Below, one piece after another: positions 1-9,320 of a stretch of 64,000 bases of DNA. Source of the stretch: Rossellomorea vietnamensis (GTDB lineage: Bacteria > Bacillota > Bacilli > Bacillales > Bacillaceae_B). The stretch spans positions 86,827 through 150,826 of the forward strand of contig NZ_LIXZ01000006.1 in assembly GCF_001305855.1 (NCBI RefSeq), read 5' to 3'. Below the pieces are notes generated by a model that was given only the letters and a program-made list of their open reading frames with translations, was not told the origin of the DNA and did not search any database. How positions within the stretch are numbered: position 1 is the stretch's first letter; each line of letters begins with the position of its first letter. The position numbers and the translations under genes were made by a program.

Positions 1-272
1 TGAAGATGAGTTTTGAGGATTTTTCTCTCTCATTGCCTGGTGGGGAGTCCAATCAAATGGCGATGGAGCGGGCAAGGTCCTTCGTGGATGAAGTAATGGG
101 AAATGTTGAGGATCACGTTGTCTGTGTGAGTCATGGTAATTTAACGACGCTCTTTCTCAGATTATTTGACGAAGACTATGGATACAATGAGCTGTTCGCT
201 TTATCCAATCCGGACGTCTACATCGTCAGGCTGGAAGGAGACCGCGCTTCTGTACAGCGCATTTGGGAGTAG
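1..272 (+). CDS. Histidine phosphatase family protein, C-terminal part (truncated by window edge)
   Basis: The reading frame is open to the left edge, so only the last 89 or so residues are present. The visible part has a GGES segment and a VCVSHGN motif, which in the phosphoglycerate-mutase-like superfamily carries the second catalytic histidine. The N-terminal RHG motif would lie outside the window. Members hydrolyse or transfer phosphate through a phosphohistidine; the substrate cannot be read from this fragment. An internal ATG at position 6 is probably not the start. The next gene follows about 35 bases later on the same strand. Confidence 0.75.
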   Translation, partial: KMSFEDFSLSLPGGESNQMAMERARSFVDEVMGNVEDHVVCVSHGNLTTLFLRLFDEDYGYNELFALSNPDVYIVRLEGDRASVQRIWE

Positions 273-306
273 GAAAGATCGTCTAAACAGAAAAAGGGGA
301 ATCGAG

Positions 307-1062
307 ATGAATTCATTTACATTTGAACATATTTATAATCCGGGTCATATTATTGCCGAAAACGCTCTTTATCGACATATTCATTATCCGGAAATGCTGA
401 CGAGGTATGATAGTAACTTTCTTGCATTTAAGAAGGAGCCGACTCTTGAAGAATTTATACAAGCTGCCCGTTTTTTACGGGAATTCCATCACGCAAAAGG
501 GCAGAAGCATGTAAAGTTTCTTTTTCCTCAAGATCACAAACCTTCGGAAGAACTGATGGATTATTTTAAACAAGAGGGATATGACGTCGGATTCAATGAG
601 CTTTATTCGATTGATCCCGATCAATTCCCATCGCCTGAAGTGAATGCTGACATAGAAGTCAAGGAAGTGGGAAAGGAAGAACTCCAGGATTATCTTTCTT
701 TTCAGTACGAGCAGGATTTGGACTATGGTCCGGTTTTTGCCGACCAAAAGGTGGATATGCATAAGCGGAATTTTGAAAATCCCCGTATCATGCAGCTTCT
801 GGCTTTCTATAAAGGGACCCCATCCGGATCCGTGGATGTGATCATCGAGGAAGATTCAGCGGAAATAGACGGATTGATGGTTCACGAATCGTTTCAAAAG
901 AAAGGGATCGGAAGCAGGCTGCAGCGGTATGTCATGGAACGGTTCCCTGACAAGTTAATCATTCTGGTGGCGGATGGGGAAGATACGCCAAGGTTGATGT
1001 ATCAAAAACAGAATTATGCTTGTTTAGGTTTCAGGTACGAAGTGCAGAAAGTGTATAAATAA
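307..1062 (+). CDS. GNAT family N-acetyltransferase
   Basis: A 251-residue protein. Its C-terminal half carries the GNAT acetyl-CoA pyrophosphate loop (QKKGIGSRL, about residues 197-205), preceded by the beta strand AEIDGLMVHESF, and ends with a typical FxxLGFR-like strand. The N-terminal half resembles a second, degenerate GNAT fold. ATG 307 is chosen because a purine-rich AAAAGGGG site precedes it; an upstream in-frame ATG at 166 would overlap the previous gene and lacks such a site. The acceptor substrate is unknown. A strong bidirectional terminator follows directly, separating it from convergent namA. Confidence 0.8.
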   Translation: MNSFTFEHIYNPGHIIAENALYRHIHYPEMLTRYDSNFLAFKKEPTLEEFIQAARFLREFHHAKGQKHVKFLFPQDHKPSEELMDYFKQEGYDVGFNELYSIDPDQFPSPEVNADIEVKEVGKEELQDYLSFQYEQDLDYGPVFADQKVDMHKRNFENPRIMQLLAFYKGTPSGSVDVIIEEDSAEIDGLMVHESFQKKGIGSRLQRYVMERFPDKLIILVADGEDTPRLMYQKQNYACLGFRYEVQKVYK

Positions 1063-1098
1063 AAGAGAGCGCAGAACCTGGGGGGTTCCGCGCTCTTC
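1063..1098. terminator. Bidirectional rho-independent terminator
   Basis: Inverted repeat (AAGAGAGCGCAGAACC paired with GGTTCCGCGCTCTT, one mismatch region) between two convergent genes. It probably ends the GNAT gene on the plus strand and namA on the minus strand. Confidence 0.8.
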
Positions 1099-1102
1099 TC
1101 AT

Positions 1103-2119
1103 TTACCAGCCGCGTTCATACTGCTTAGGTGCTTCGATTTCGACACCCAACTCTTTCGCTGCCGTTCTCGGCCAGTATGGATCCCGCAGAAGTTCACGTG
1201 CAAGCAGGATCAGGTCGGCCCGTTCGTTTTGGAGGATTTCTTCCGCCTGGATGCCTGTTGTAATCAGTCCAACGGCTCCTGTGTCAATGTCTGCCCCGTT
1301 CTTGATCGTCTCGGCAAGCTTCACCTGATAGCCGGGGAATACCGGGATGCGTGCAGGTACAAGGGCGCCGGAGCTGACATCGATCAAATCGACACCTTGT
1401 TCTTTCATCCATTTTGCAAATACAACATAGTCTTCAACGTCGAGGCCTTCTTCGTTGTAATCTTTGGCAGAAACCCTCACAAGGAGTGGTCCGTCCCATA
1501 CTTGTTGAATCCCTTCAATGATTTCACGGAGGAACCGGTAGCGGTTTTCTGCCGATCCACTATATTCATCGGTTCGTTTATTGGACAGTGGGGAGAGGAA
1601 CTCATTGATGAGATATCCGTGGGCTCCGTGAACCTCGATCACATCAAAGCCTGCTTTCTTCGCTCTTTCAGCCCCCTTGATGAATGCGGTGATGGTTTCT
1701 TTTATATCATCCGCTGTCATTTCAACAGGTGTTTTCATTTCATTATTAAATGGAATGGCGGATGGAGCCAGGATGTCTCCTTCAAGGACCGCTTTTCTTC
1801 CGGCATGGGCCAGCTGGATTCCTGTTTTAGCTCCCTGCTCTTTCATCAGATCCACTAACTCTTTTAAGCCTTCAATATGTTCGTCATCCCAAATCCCTAA
1901 ATCCTGTGGTGAGATTCTTCCCTGGGGCGTAACCGCCGTCGCTTCTTGAATGATGAGTCCGACTCCGCCGACAGCACGGCTCGTATAGTGGGTGCGATGC
2001 CAGTTTTCGACTTTACCATCTTCATTGTGAGAAGAGTACATGCACATGGGTGCCATGACGATTCGGTTCTTCAGTTCAACATTTTTAAGCGTGTATGGTT
2101 CGAATAGCTTTGCGTTCAT
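1103..2119 (-). CDS. namA: NADPH dehydrogenase NamA (old yellow enzyme, YqjM type)
   Basis: A 338-residue FMN-dependent ene-reductase that reduces alpha,beta-unsaturated carbonyls (and in this family nitro compounds) with NADPH; cytosolic. With the start at 2119, the APMCMYS motif places the redox-tuning cysteine at residue 26, the position known for YqjM-type enzymes. The substrate-binding histidine pair is in [19 protein letters not shown] 2119 follows GAAAGGTGAT at good spacing; an in-frame TTG two codons upstream is less likely. The TDEYSGS segment has Ser where many homologues have Gly. Length matches the B. subtilis protein. Confidence 0.93.
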   Translation of the reverse strand: MNAKLFEPYTLKNVELKNRIVMAPMCMYSSHNEDGKVENWHRTHYTSRAVGGVGLIIQEATAVTPQGRISPQDLGIWDDEHIEGLKELVDLMKEQGAKTGIQLAHAGRKAVLEGDILAPSAIPFNNEMKTPVEMTADDIKETITAFIKGAERAKKAGFDVIEVHGAHGYLINEFLSPLSNKRTDEYSGSAENRYRFLREIIEGIQQVWDGPLLVRVSAKDYNEEGLDVEDYVVFAKWMKEQGVDLIDVSSGALVPARIPVFPGYQVKLAETIKNGADIDTGAVGLITTGIQAEEILQNERADLILLARELLRDPYWPRTAAKELGVEIEAPKQYERGW

Positions 2120-2216
2120 TTCCAATCACCTTTCCATGAGGAATTTATTTCGGGTTTCTAAACAGTTATACATCAAGAGTATAACAACAAGCCTTTTGCC
2201 GGAAAAGGAATGTGCT

Positions 2217-3368
2217 CTACTTCCTTTTCTCTCTTAGCTCTTTCAATGGATAAATCGTCCCGCGCCATTCGATCCCGCCTCTTTTAAACGTAAGGAACGT
2301 CGCCCGGGCTATGGAATAGATGAATAACAAGGCAGTGACGGGCAGGGAGAGGATGAGGAGGGGAGACTCATTCGTCATCTCCTTTATGACTTTGAAATAG
2401 GTGATGAAAATCAGTAGAATGATCGACATGCTCACGGTCCGGATCAAGGCGTCTCCTGTGAAGATCGTCAAGAATGGAAGGACCGTGGAGCAGAACACGC
2501 CTGTCATGGCAAATACTACAAGAAGGATGGAGTAATGGAGCCCGGCAAATGTATTCTTCTCAAGGCCCTGGAAGGCCCCTTTCAAGGAGTGATACCACTC
2601 CACCTCCAGGGATTGAAGGGCAGTGAGTAACCCTTGGCTTTTCCCGGCTTTTTTGATATGGATGCCAAGCTGCAGGTCGTCATCGGGCATGTTCTTGATC
2701 TTTTCGTGTGTACCGATTGACTCATAAGCAGAACGTGTGATCAGATTGAAGGCACCGATCCCCACCCCTATCCCCGAGGAAGGGTCATTCGCCTTCCATG
2801 GCCGCTTATAAAAAGAGAAACCGAATAAAAAGAAGGCGACAAAGTTTTTTAACCAGAATGTCTTTGATTTAATATTGGGGGCAAGGGTGAGATGATCGAG
2901 CTTCTGAGATTGAAAGACTCCGACAGCCCTGGACAGGATGGAAGGGTCTTTATACAGGACATCTGCATCGGTGAACAGGATGAGTGACCCATTTGAGATG
3001 AGGTACCCTTTATATAATGCCTGATTCTTTCCGAGCCACCCTTGTTCCAGTGTATCGATATGGAGGACGCGGATCCGCTTGTCCATTTTTCCTAATCTTT
3101 CAAGTTTATCTGGGGTGCGGTCCGTTGAACGGTCATTGACAAGAATCCATTCAATCCGTTCATAGTCCTGCTTGAGTTGGGATAGAATGCTGTCTGTGAT
3201 CGCTTCTTCTTCATTCCTCGCAGGGACGATGATGGAGAGAAGGGGGCCGCTCGCCGTGCCCGGCAATCCTTCAAGGGAAGAAAGTTTACCCAACCCTCTC
3301 CACACCAGGGTGGCGAGAACGATCCAGACTACTAGGACTGCTATAAGTAAAATGAGGAGTAGATCCAT
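2217..3368 (-). CDS. Glycosyltransferase family 2, membrane-anchored
   Basis: A 383-residue protein with an N-terminal membrane helix (LLLILLIAVLVVWIVLATLVW), a GT2 nucleotide-sugar domain (SIIVPARNEEEAI near residue 45, LFTDADVLY as the DxD motif near 130) and three or four C-terminal hydrophobic segments. This architecture resembles hopene-associated and CrtQ-type glycosyltransferases of Bacillota, which glycosylate apolar lipids, but no carotenoid or hopanoid genes are nearby, so the acceptor is unknown. The start at 3368 follows AGAAGGT; a longer frame reaching 3404 has no better site. It lies downstream of proC on the same strand. Confidence 0.8.
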   Translation of the reverse strand: MDLLLILLIAVLVVWIVLATLVWRGLGKLSSLEGLPGTASGPLLSIIVPARNEEEAITDSILSQLKQDYERIEWILVNDRSTDRTPDKLERLGKMDKRIRVLHIDTLEQGWLGKNQALYKGYLISNGSLILFTDADVLYKDPSILSRAVGVFQSQKLDHLTLAPNIKSKTFWLKNFVAFFLFGFSFYKRPWKANDPSSGIGVGIGAFNLITRSAYESIGTHEKIKNMPDDDLQLGIHIKKAGKSQGLLTALQSLEVEWYHSLKGAFQGLEKNTFAGLHYSILLVVFAMTGVFCSTVLPFLTIFTGDALIRTVSMSIILLIFITYFKVIKEMTNESPLLILSLPVTALLFIYSIARATFLTFKRGGIEWRGTIYPLKELREKRK

Positions 3369-3443
3369 CTGTGTCGACCTTCTTTTTTGCTTTGATTGTA
3401 TCACTGAAACGGGATCTCTCGCGAATCATGATCGGCTGTAGGT

Positions 3444-4262
3444 TTATTTTTTCAAAGAATTCTCCTTTAATTCATGCCCGAGTATTTGAGAGCGGTTATT
3501 TGCGGATGAAATGCACTGGAAAAATGCATCCCTTACTTGATGGTCTTCTAACGCAGCGATTCCCGCTTCGGTCGTTCCACCTGCACTGGTAACATTCCTT
3601 CTTAATTCCCGGGCTTCTAATCCGGATTCTGAAAGCATGGCGCTTGCTCCAGCAATCGTCTGGGTAACAAGGCTTTCAGCCAGGTCCTCTTCCAGCCCCA
3701 ATTCTACTGCAGCATGTTTCAAAATTTCGGCTACGTAATAGATATAAGCCGGCCCGCTTCCTGATAGAGCCGTGATAAGGTCCAATTTCTCTTCTTCTAC
3801 CACCGCTGCTATTCCGACAGACTGAAAGAGTGTTTTCGTCCATTCCTTCTGGGAGGGTGAGAGATATTGATTGAAAGCGACCGCCGTTGCTGACTTCCCC
3901 ATGGCTGCACTTGTATTCGGCATGGCTCTTGCGATGGCGCCTTTAAATTCGAGTCTGTCGCTTATATGTTCCATGGTGATGCCTGCCAGTACAGAGATGA
4001 TCAGCGTATTCTCAGAAAGGTAGGATCTGATGGAATCTGCTGCTTCATGAAAGTCCTTTGGTTTCATGGCGAGGATGATGACATCATATCGTGACGCCCG
4101 GTTTACCTTCCGGATACAGAATTCATGCATGATTTCATTCAAACGCTCCTGATTGGCACGATTGGTCACATATACTTCTTCATTATTCAATACTCCCGCT
4201 TTCAATGCGCCGCTCATTAAAGCATGAGCCATCGACCCTGCTCCGATAAATAATGTCTTCAT
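3444..4262 (-). CDS. proC: Pyrroline-5-carboxylate reductase
   Basis: A 272-residue enzyme of the last step of proline synthesis: pyrroline-5-carboxylate plus NAD(P)H to L-proline, cytosolic. The N-terminal Rossmann motif FIGAGSMA binds the cofactor; MPNTSAAMG and SGSGPAYIY are family signatures of the substrate pocket, and VTSAGGTTEAGIAAL lies in the C-terminal dimerisation domain. Full length. The start at 4262 is preceded by AAAGGAGGAATG. A T-box leader with a proline-type specifier lies immediately upstream, so expression should rise when uncharged tRNA-Pro accumulates. Confidence 0.95.
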   Translation of the reverse strand: MKTLFIGAGSMAHALMSGALKAGVLNNEEVYVTNRANQERLNEIMHEFCIRKVNRASRYDVIILAMKPKDFHEAADSIRSYLSENTLIISVLAGITMEHISDRLEFKGAIARAMPNTSAAMGKSATAVAFNQYLSPSQKEWTKTLFQSVGIAAVVEEEKLDLITALSGSGPAYIYYVAEILKHAAVELGLEEDLAESLVTQTIAGASAMLSESGLEARELRRNVTSAGGTTEAGIAALEDHQVRDAFFQCISSANNRSQILGHELKENSLKK

Positions 4263-4296
4263 TCGCTCATTCCTCCTTTTGTTTTTGAAAAAAAAC

Positions 4297-4535
4297 AGAC
4301 CCTTTCATCCATAAAGGACGAAAGGGTCTCGCTTCCGTGGTACCACCTTGTTTTGTCCATTTTCCACGAAGAAGATGAACACACTCCAATTCCATTAACG
4401 CTGGACGACGTTCTGCTTTAAGACGCTCAAAAGGCAGGTTCACAAATAGAGAGGACGACGGTGCCTTTCAGCCGGTGGGCCCCGATCTCTGACATCATCT
4501 ATTCATTACTAGTCTTTCTCATCGCTTTATCGTAT
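4297..4535 (-). promoter_or_regulatory. T-box riboswitch (proline-responsive) of proC, with terminator
   Basis: Read on the minus strand, the leader contains a stem I region, the T-box core AAGGTGGTACCACGG (4335-4349), and a terminator hairpin (AGACCCTTTC...GAAAGGGTCT, 4297-4329) followed by eight Us. The specifier candidate is CCU inside GAACCUGCC (minus-strand complement of 4436-4438), which fits proline and the downstream gene. Uncharged tRNA binding is expected to stabilise the antiterminator and allow proC transcription. Specifier placement was judged by eye from the family layout, not folded computationally. Confidence 0.92.
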
Positions 4536-4774
4536 ATCATTATGTAATATGTGATGAATGGATTAAATCTATATTATAGGTGATTATCGTAGAAATACAG
4601 CTTATCTGTCAAGGGTTTATTTTTAGTATATTCACACTTTTTAAAAATGACATCATGCTGAAAAAAATGTACACTAGGTAATGAAGGGTCATTCATTTTT
4701 TTTGGAAATGAATGACAGAACGGGAAGGTGCCGTGCTCTCTGTACCTTTTTATTATGAAGAATGTGGTGAAAAT

Positions 4775-5734
4775 ATGACAACTTTAGTGAATGATATCGC
4801 AAAAATCACACTATCCACCCCTTTTGCCGTGGGAGATGTGAATGTTTATTTAGTCAAGGGGGATGCCTTGACATTGGTGGATGCAGGCCCTCTTACAGAT
4901 ACGGCCTGGATGCAGCTCTCTGATCAATTGTCCCTTCTAGGGTACACACCTCAGGATATCGAACAAATCGTCCTGACCCATCATCATCCCGATCATGCAG
5001 GCCTGCTTGATCGTTTCTCATCCGGCGTCACGATATATGGTCACAACTATAACCGGTTCTGGCTTCAGCGGGACGACCATTTTCATGAAGTGTATGACCG
5101 TTTTTTCACGGAGCTTGCCATTGAGTCAGGGCTGCCCGAAGAGTTTCTGCCGGCCATCCAGAAGTTCAAGAATCCATTGAAATTCATGGGCAACCGAAAG
5201 CTGGATGCGGCGATAGGGGAAGGGGACAGGGTTCCCGGAATGGAAGGGTGGCAGGTCATTGAAACCCTTGGTCACGCCCAGAGTCACTTATCCTTTTACA
5301 GGGAAAGTGATGGTGTTCTGATCGCGGGCGACCACATACTTGCCACCATCTCTCCCAATCCCCTCATTGAACCGCCATTTGAAGGGGAGAGTGAGCGTTC
5401 AAAGCCGTTGCTGCAGTATAATGCTTCATTGAAAAAACTTTCCGATTTTCCGATTTCCCTTGCTTATACCGGACATGGAGACAACGTTACGGATGTTCAT
5501 GGATTGATTCCGAAGAGATTAGGGAAACAGGATGAGAGAGCAAGAGGTGTATTCGACATGATCAAAGGAAACCGCGTGACTGTATTTGAGATATGCAGGA
5601 AGCTATTTCCCTCCGTGTATCGGAAGGAGCTCGGTTTGACGTTGTCAGAGACCATCGGGCAATTGGATTATTTGGAAGCTAATCACGATATACAGAAAGA
5701 AAAGCATGAAGGAATCTATTATTATTTTGCTTAG
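4775..5734 (+). CDS. yqjP: MBL-fold metallo-hydrolase (YqjP-like)
   Basis: A 319-residue metallo-beta-lactamase-fold protein. The metal-binding motif is THHHPDHAG (about residues 68-76); further ligands are in IAGDHIL (about 190) and YTGHGD (about 235). The C-terminal 80 residues look like the winged-helix/LACTB2-type extension common in this subfamily. The substrate is unknown. ATG 4775 follows TGTGGTGA and matches the usual family N-terminus (MTTLVNDIAKITL); an in-frame ATG at 4712 lacks a good site. Fifteen bases separate it from the next SDR gene, suggesting an operon as in B. subtilis. Confidence 0.85.
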   Translation: MTTLVNDIAKITLSTPFAVGDVNVYLVKGDALTLVDAGPLTDTAWMQLSDQLSLLGYTPQDIEQIVLTHHHPDHAGLLDRFSSGVTIYGHNYNRFWLQRDDHFHEVYDRFFTELAIESGLPEEFLPAIQKFKNPLKFMGNRKLDAAIGEGDRVPGMEGWQVIETLGHAQSHLSFYRESDGVLIAGDHILATISPNPLIEPPFEGESERSKPLLQYNASLKKLSDFPISLAYTGHGDNVTDVHGLIPKRLGKQDERARGVFDMIKGNRVTVFEICRKLFPSVYRKELGLTLSETIGQLDYLEANHDIQKEKHEGIYYYFA

Positions 5735-5749
5735 GAAGATGTGACTTAC

Positions 5750-6544
5750 ATGAACAGAAGAATCAAAGGAAAAACGATTATCATTACCGGAGCCTCGGGA
5801 GGAATAGGGGAGCAAATGGCCATAAAGGTTGCGGAGAATGGCGGGAATCTTGCGTTGATTGCACGCCGTGTCCATCTGCTCCAAGCATTGAAGGAAAAGC
5901 TGACGAAAGAATTCAACTGTAAGGTGGAAGTATATCCTTTAAACGTAACCGATTATGATCAAATCCCCCGGGTGTTCACTAGCATCAGGAAGGATTTTGG
6001 ATCGATCCATGCCCTGATCAATAACGCAGGTTATGGAATCTTCCAGGAAGCACACGAAACCTCCTTTCAAGATGTAAAAGGGATGATGGATGTGAATGTT
6101 CTTGGACTGATGGCATGTACAGGGGAAGTCCTTCCTTATATGCGTGAACAAGGATTCGGACACATCATCAATATCGCATCTCAGGCAGGGAAGTTTGCCA
6201 CTCCAAAATCAAGTGCCTATTCCGCTTCCAAGCATGCTGTCCTCGGGTATACGAACAGTGTAAGGATGGAAGCGAAACGATATGGGGTGAAGGTGACGGC
6301 GGTGAATCCCGGACCAATCGCCACAGACTTCTTCTCCATTGCCGATGAAACCGGCACGTATGTGAAGAATGTGGAGAAGTTCATGCTTGATCCTGCATTC
6401 GTCGCAGAGACCGTGGTGGATTCACTCTTTACCAATAAAAGAGAAATCAACCTGCCCCGTTGGATGAATATAGGAAGTAAGTTCTATCAATTATTCCCAT
6501 CTTTTGTCGAAAAAGTAGGAAATAACCTTTTCTTCAAAAAATAA
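5750..6544 (+). CDS. yqjQ: Short-chain dehydrogenase/reductase (YqjQ-like)
   Basis: A 264-residue classical SDR. The NAD(P) motif TGASGGIG lies at about 13-20, INNAGYG at about 88, and the catalytic YSASK at about 155 with the upstream serine in INIASQAG. The C-terminal hydrophobic segment (SKFYQLFPSFVEKVG) suggests loose membrane association, as in several lipid-active SDRs; the substrate is unknown. ATG 5750 is preferred over an in-frame GTG at 5741 because the AGGAAG site is then correctly spaced. Probably cotranscribed with the hydrolase upstream. Confidence 0.85.
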   Translation: MNRRIKGKTIIITGASGGIGEQMAIKVAENGGNLALIARRVHLLQALKEKLTKEFNCKVEVYPLNVTDYDQIPRVFTSIRKDFGSIHALINNAGYGIFQEAHETSFQDVKGMMDVNVLGLMACTGEVLPYMREQGFGHIINIASQAGKFATPKSSAYSASKHAVLGYTNSVRMEAKRYGVKVTAVNPGPIATDFFSIADETGTYVKNVEKFMLDPAFVAETVVDSLFTNKREINLPRWMNIGSKFYQLFPSFVEKVGNNLFFKK

Positions 6545-6593
6545 TGAAACCAAATAGTACCATCAATCGTCTAATCTAATAAGGGGGGAGTCT

Positions 6594-7118
6594 ATGAAGA
6601 AATGTTTGACTGTTATGATACTTTGTTCCTGTATACTATTCAGCGGCTGCGGGCCGACCACATTGGTTAAATCATCTCAGGGCAGCACAGATTTCATAGG
6701 CTTTGTCACCCAATTGGAAAACAACCAGGTGCTGATCAATGATGTTTGGTTTTCTTTCAATCAACAAACCGTCATGTTGACAGATCGAGATAAAAAACTT
6801 CATAAAGAAGATATAGAGATGGGTAAAAAAGTGAATGTGACCTTTAATGGGGAGATGCAGGAATCCTTTCCCAGGAGAGCTTCTGCTGACCAACTGGTAT
6901 TTCTGACAGACAAAGAAAGCAAAATCGAAGAGACTGTCGTGAAATTAGTCATGAGCGATCCCCGGTTTTCACAGGTGGTCGTCCAATCCATCGAAAAAAA
7001 TCCCACCGGCCTCTATTCATTACGATTCAAAGATCTTTCCCTCGACCGTGATGTCCATGTGATGGTGAATGTTGAGAATGAAAGAGTCATTGTTCCGATA
7101 CATACTTCTACCAAATAA
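6594..7118 (+). CDS. Putative lipoprotein of unknown function
   Basis: A 174-residue protein with a lipoprotein signal peptide (MKKCLTVMILCSCILFSGC; lipobox FSGC, lipidated Cys at residue 19). The mature part begins with a short beta-rich segment (FIGFVTQLENNQVLINDVWF) reminiscent of small OB-like DUF3221 lipoproteins, then a region rich in charged residues. No catalytic motif is visible. It has a strong AAGGGGGGAG ribosome site and its own terminator, so it is likely a single-gene unit. It would be anchored on the outer face of the cytoplasmic membrane. Confidence 0.7.
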   Translation: MKKCLTVMILCSCILFSGCGPTTLVKSSQGSTDFIGFVTQLENNQVLINDVWFSFNQQTVMLTDRDKKLHKEDIEMGKKVNVTFNGEMQESFPRRASADQLVFLTDKESKIEETVVKLVMSDPRFSQVVVQSIEKNPTGLYSLRFKDLSLDRDVHVMVNVENERVIVPIHTSTK

Positions 7119-7123
7119 CAAGG

Positions 7124-7158
7124 AAGAAAGCGTTGATTACACATCGACGCTTTCTTTT
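7124..7158 (+). terminator. Rho-independent terminator after the lipoprotein gene
   Basis: Stem AAGAAAGCGTTGA paired with TCGACGCTTTCTT followed by a T-rich run. Confidence 0.8.
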
Positions 7159-7292
7159 CTTTTTTTTGAGATTATGCGGGACGGAAGAAGGGTAAGCATC
7201 AGAGAGTGGGAAATATTTTACGTAGACGAAACGGGTAGAATTTCTGTTTCAGAGGAAAACTATGATTATTGTCGGAAAAAGGATGTGGATGT

Positions 7293-8946
<1,654 letters not shown>

Positions 8947-8961
8947 TGTATGTAAGTGTAG

Positions 8962-8999
8962 GTCCAAAATCACAAAGATGATTTTGGACTTATTTTTTT
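8962..8999 (+). terminator. Terminator after glcU-gdh
   Basis: Perfect 11-bp stem (GTCCAAAATCA and TGATTTTGGAC) with a 6-base loop, followed by TTATTTTTTT. Confidence 0.88.
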
Positions 9000-9037
9000 G
9001 CTCTGATTCTGCTGTACGCCAGCCTTTGTGTGAATTA

Positions 9038-9078
9038 TCTTATGCTTGTCGCCCCTGCCCAAGCCGCCTCTGCTTTTC
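9038..9078. repeat. Partial copy (right half) of the structured repeat
   Basis: CTTATGCTTGTCGCCCC...AAGCCGCCTCTGCTTTTC matches the right half of the repeat units at 9079-9202 and 41256-41382. It abuts the complete copy that follows, as if a second unit inserted next to or recombined into an older one. Confidence 0.75.
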
Positions 9079-9202
9079 ATTGTCCAGCTGCAGGGGCTTG
9101 GGGCTCGAGGTCATAAGCCAAGTCACCCAAAAAGGCAAAGAACGCCTTTCCGGGTGACTCGTCTTATGCTTGTCGCCCCAAAGCAAGCCCCTTTCGCTTT
9201 TC
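9079..9202. repeat. Structured palindromic repeat, copy 1
   Basis: About 124 bases. Outer arms: TGTCCAGCTGCAGGGGCTTG...GGTCATAAGC on the left and CTTATGCTTGTCGCCCC...GCTTTTC on the right. The centre holds a second hairpin, GTCACCC with GGGTGAC around AAGGCAAAGAACGCCTT. A homologous unit at 41256-41382 keeps the architecture while changing the central stem in a base-pair-preserving way. No coding potential; resembles the dispersed palindromic elements of Bacillaceae. Function unknown. Confidence 0.85.
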
Positions 9203-9241
9203 TTGTTATTCTCTCCATTACCATTTATTTAAGTTGAAAGG

Positions 9242-9253
9242 GAACGTATATTC
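9242..9253 (+). promoter_or_regulatory. Degenerate second LexA-like box
   Basis: GAACGTATATTC differs from the Bacillus LexA (DinR) half-site layout GAAC-N4-GTTC at one base. It sits 28 bases upstream of a perfect box ahead of the polymerase gene. Confidence 0.4.
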
Positions 9254-9280
9254 GGTTAGAATCATAGATATACTATATAA

Positions 9281-9292
9281 GAACGTTTGTTC
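9281..9292 (+). promoter_or_regulatory. LexA (DinR) box of the polymerase operon
   Basis: GAACGTTTGTTC is a perfect match to the Bacillus SOS operator GAAC-N4-GTTC. It lies just downstream of a TATACT -10-like element (9269-9274) and 28 bases before the start codon, so LexA binding would block transcription until DNA damage. Confidence 0.88.
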
Positions 9293-9320
9293 TATTTTAG
9301 GTAAGATGGAGGATGAGGAT

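Noticed and set aside
1229..1858. 209-codon plus-strand frame opposite namA
   Set aside because: Antisense shadow of a well-conserved oxidoreductase with no coding signature of its own.
9046..9237. Plus-strand frame across the structured repeat
   Set aside because: The encoded sequence only translates repeat arms; no conserved protein features.
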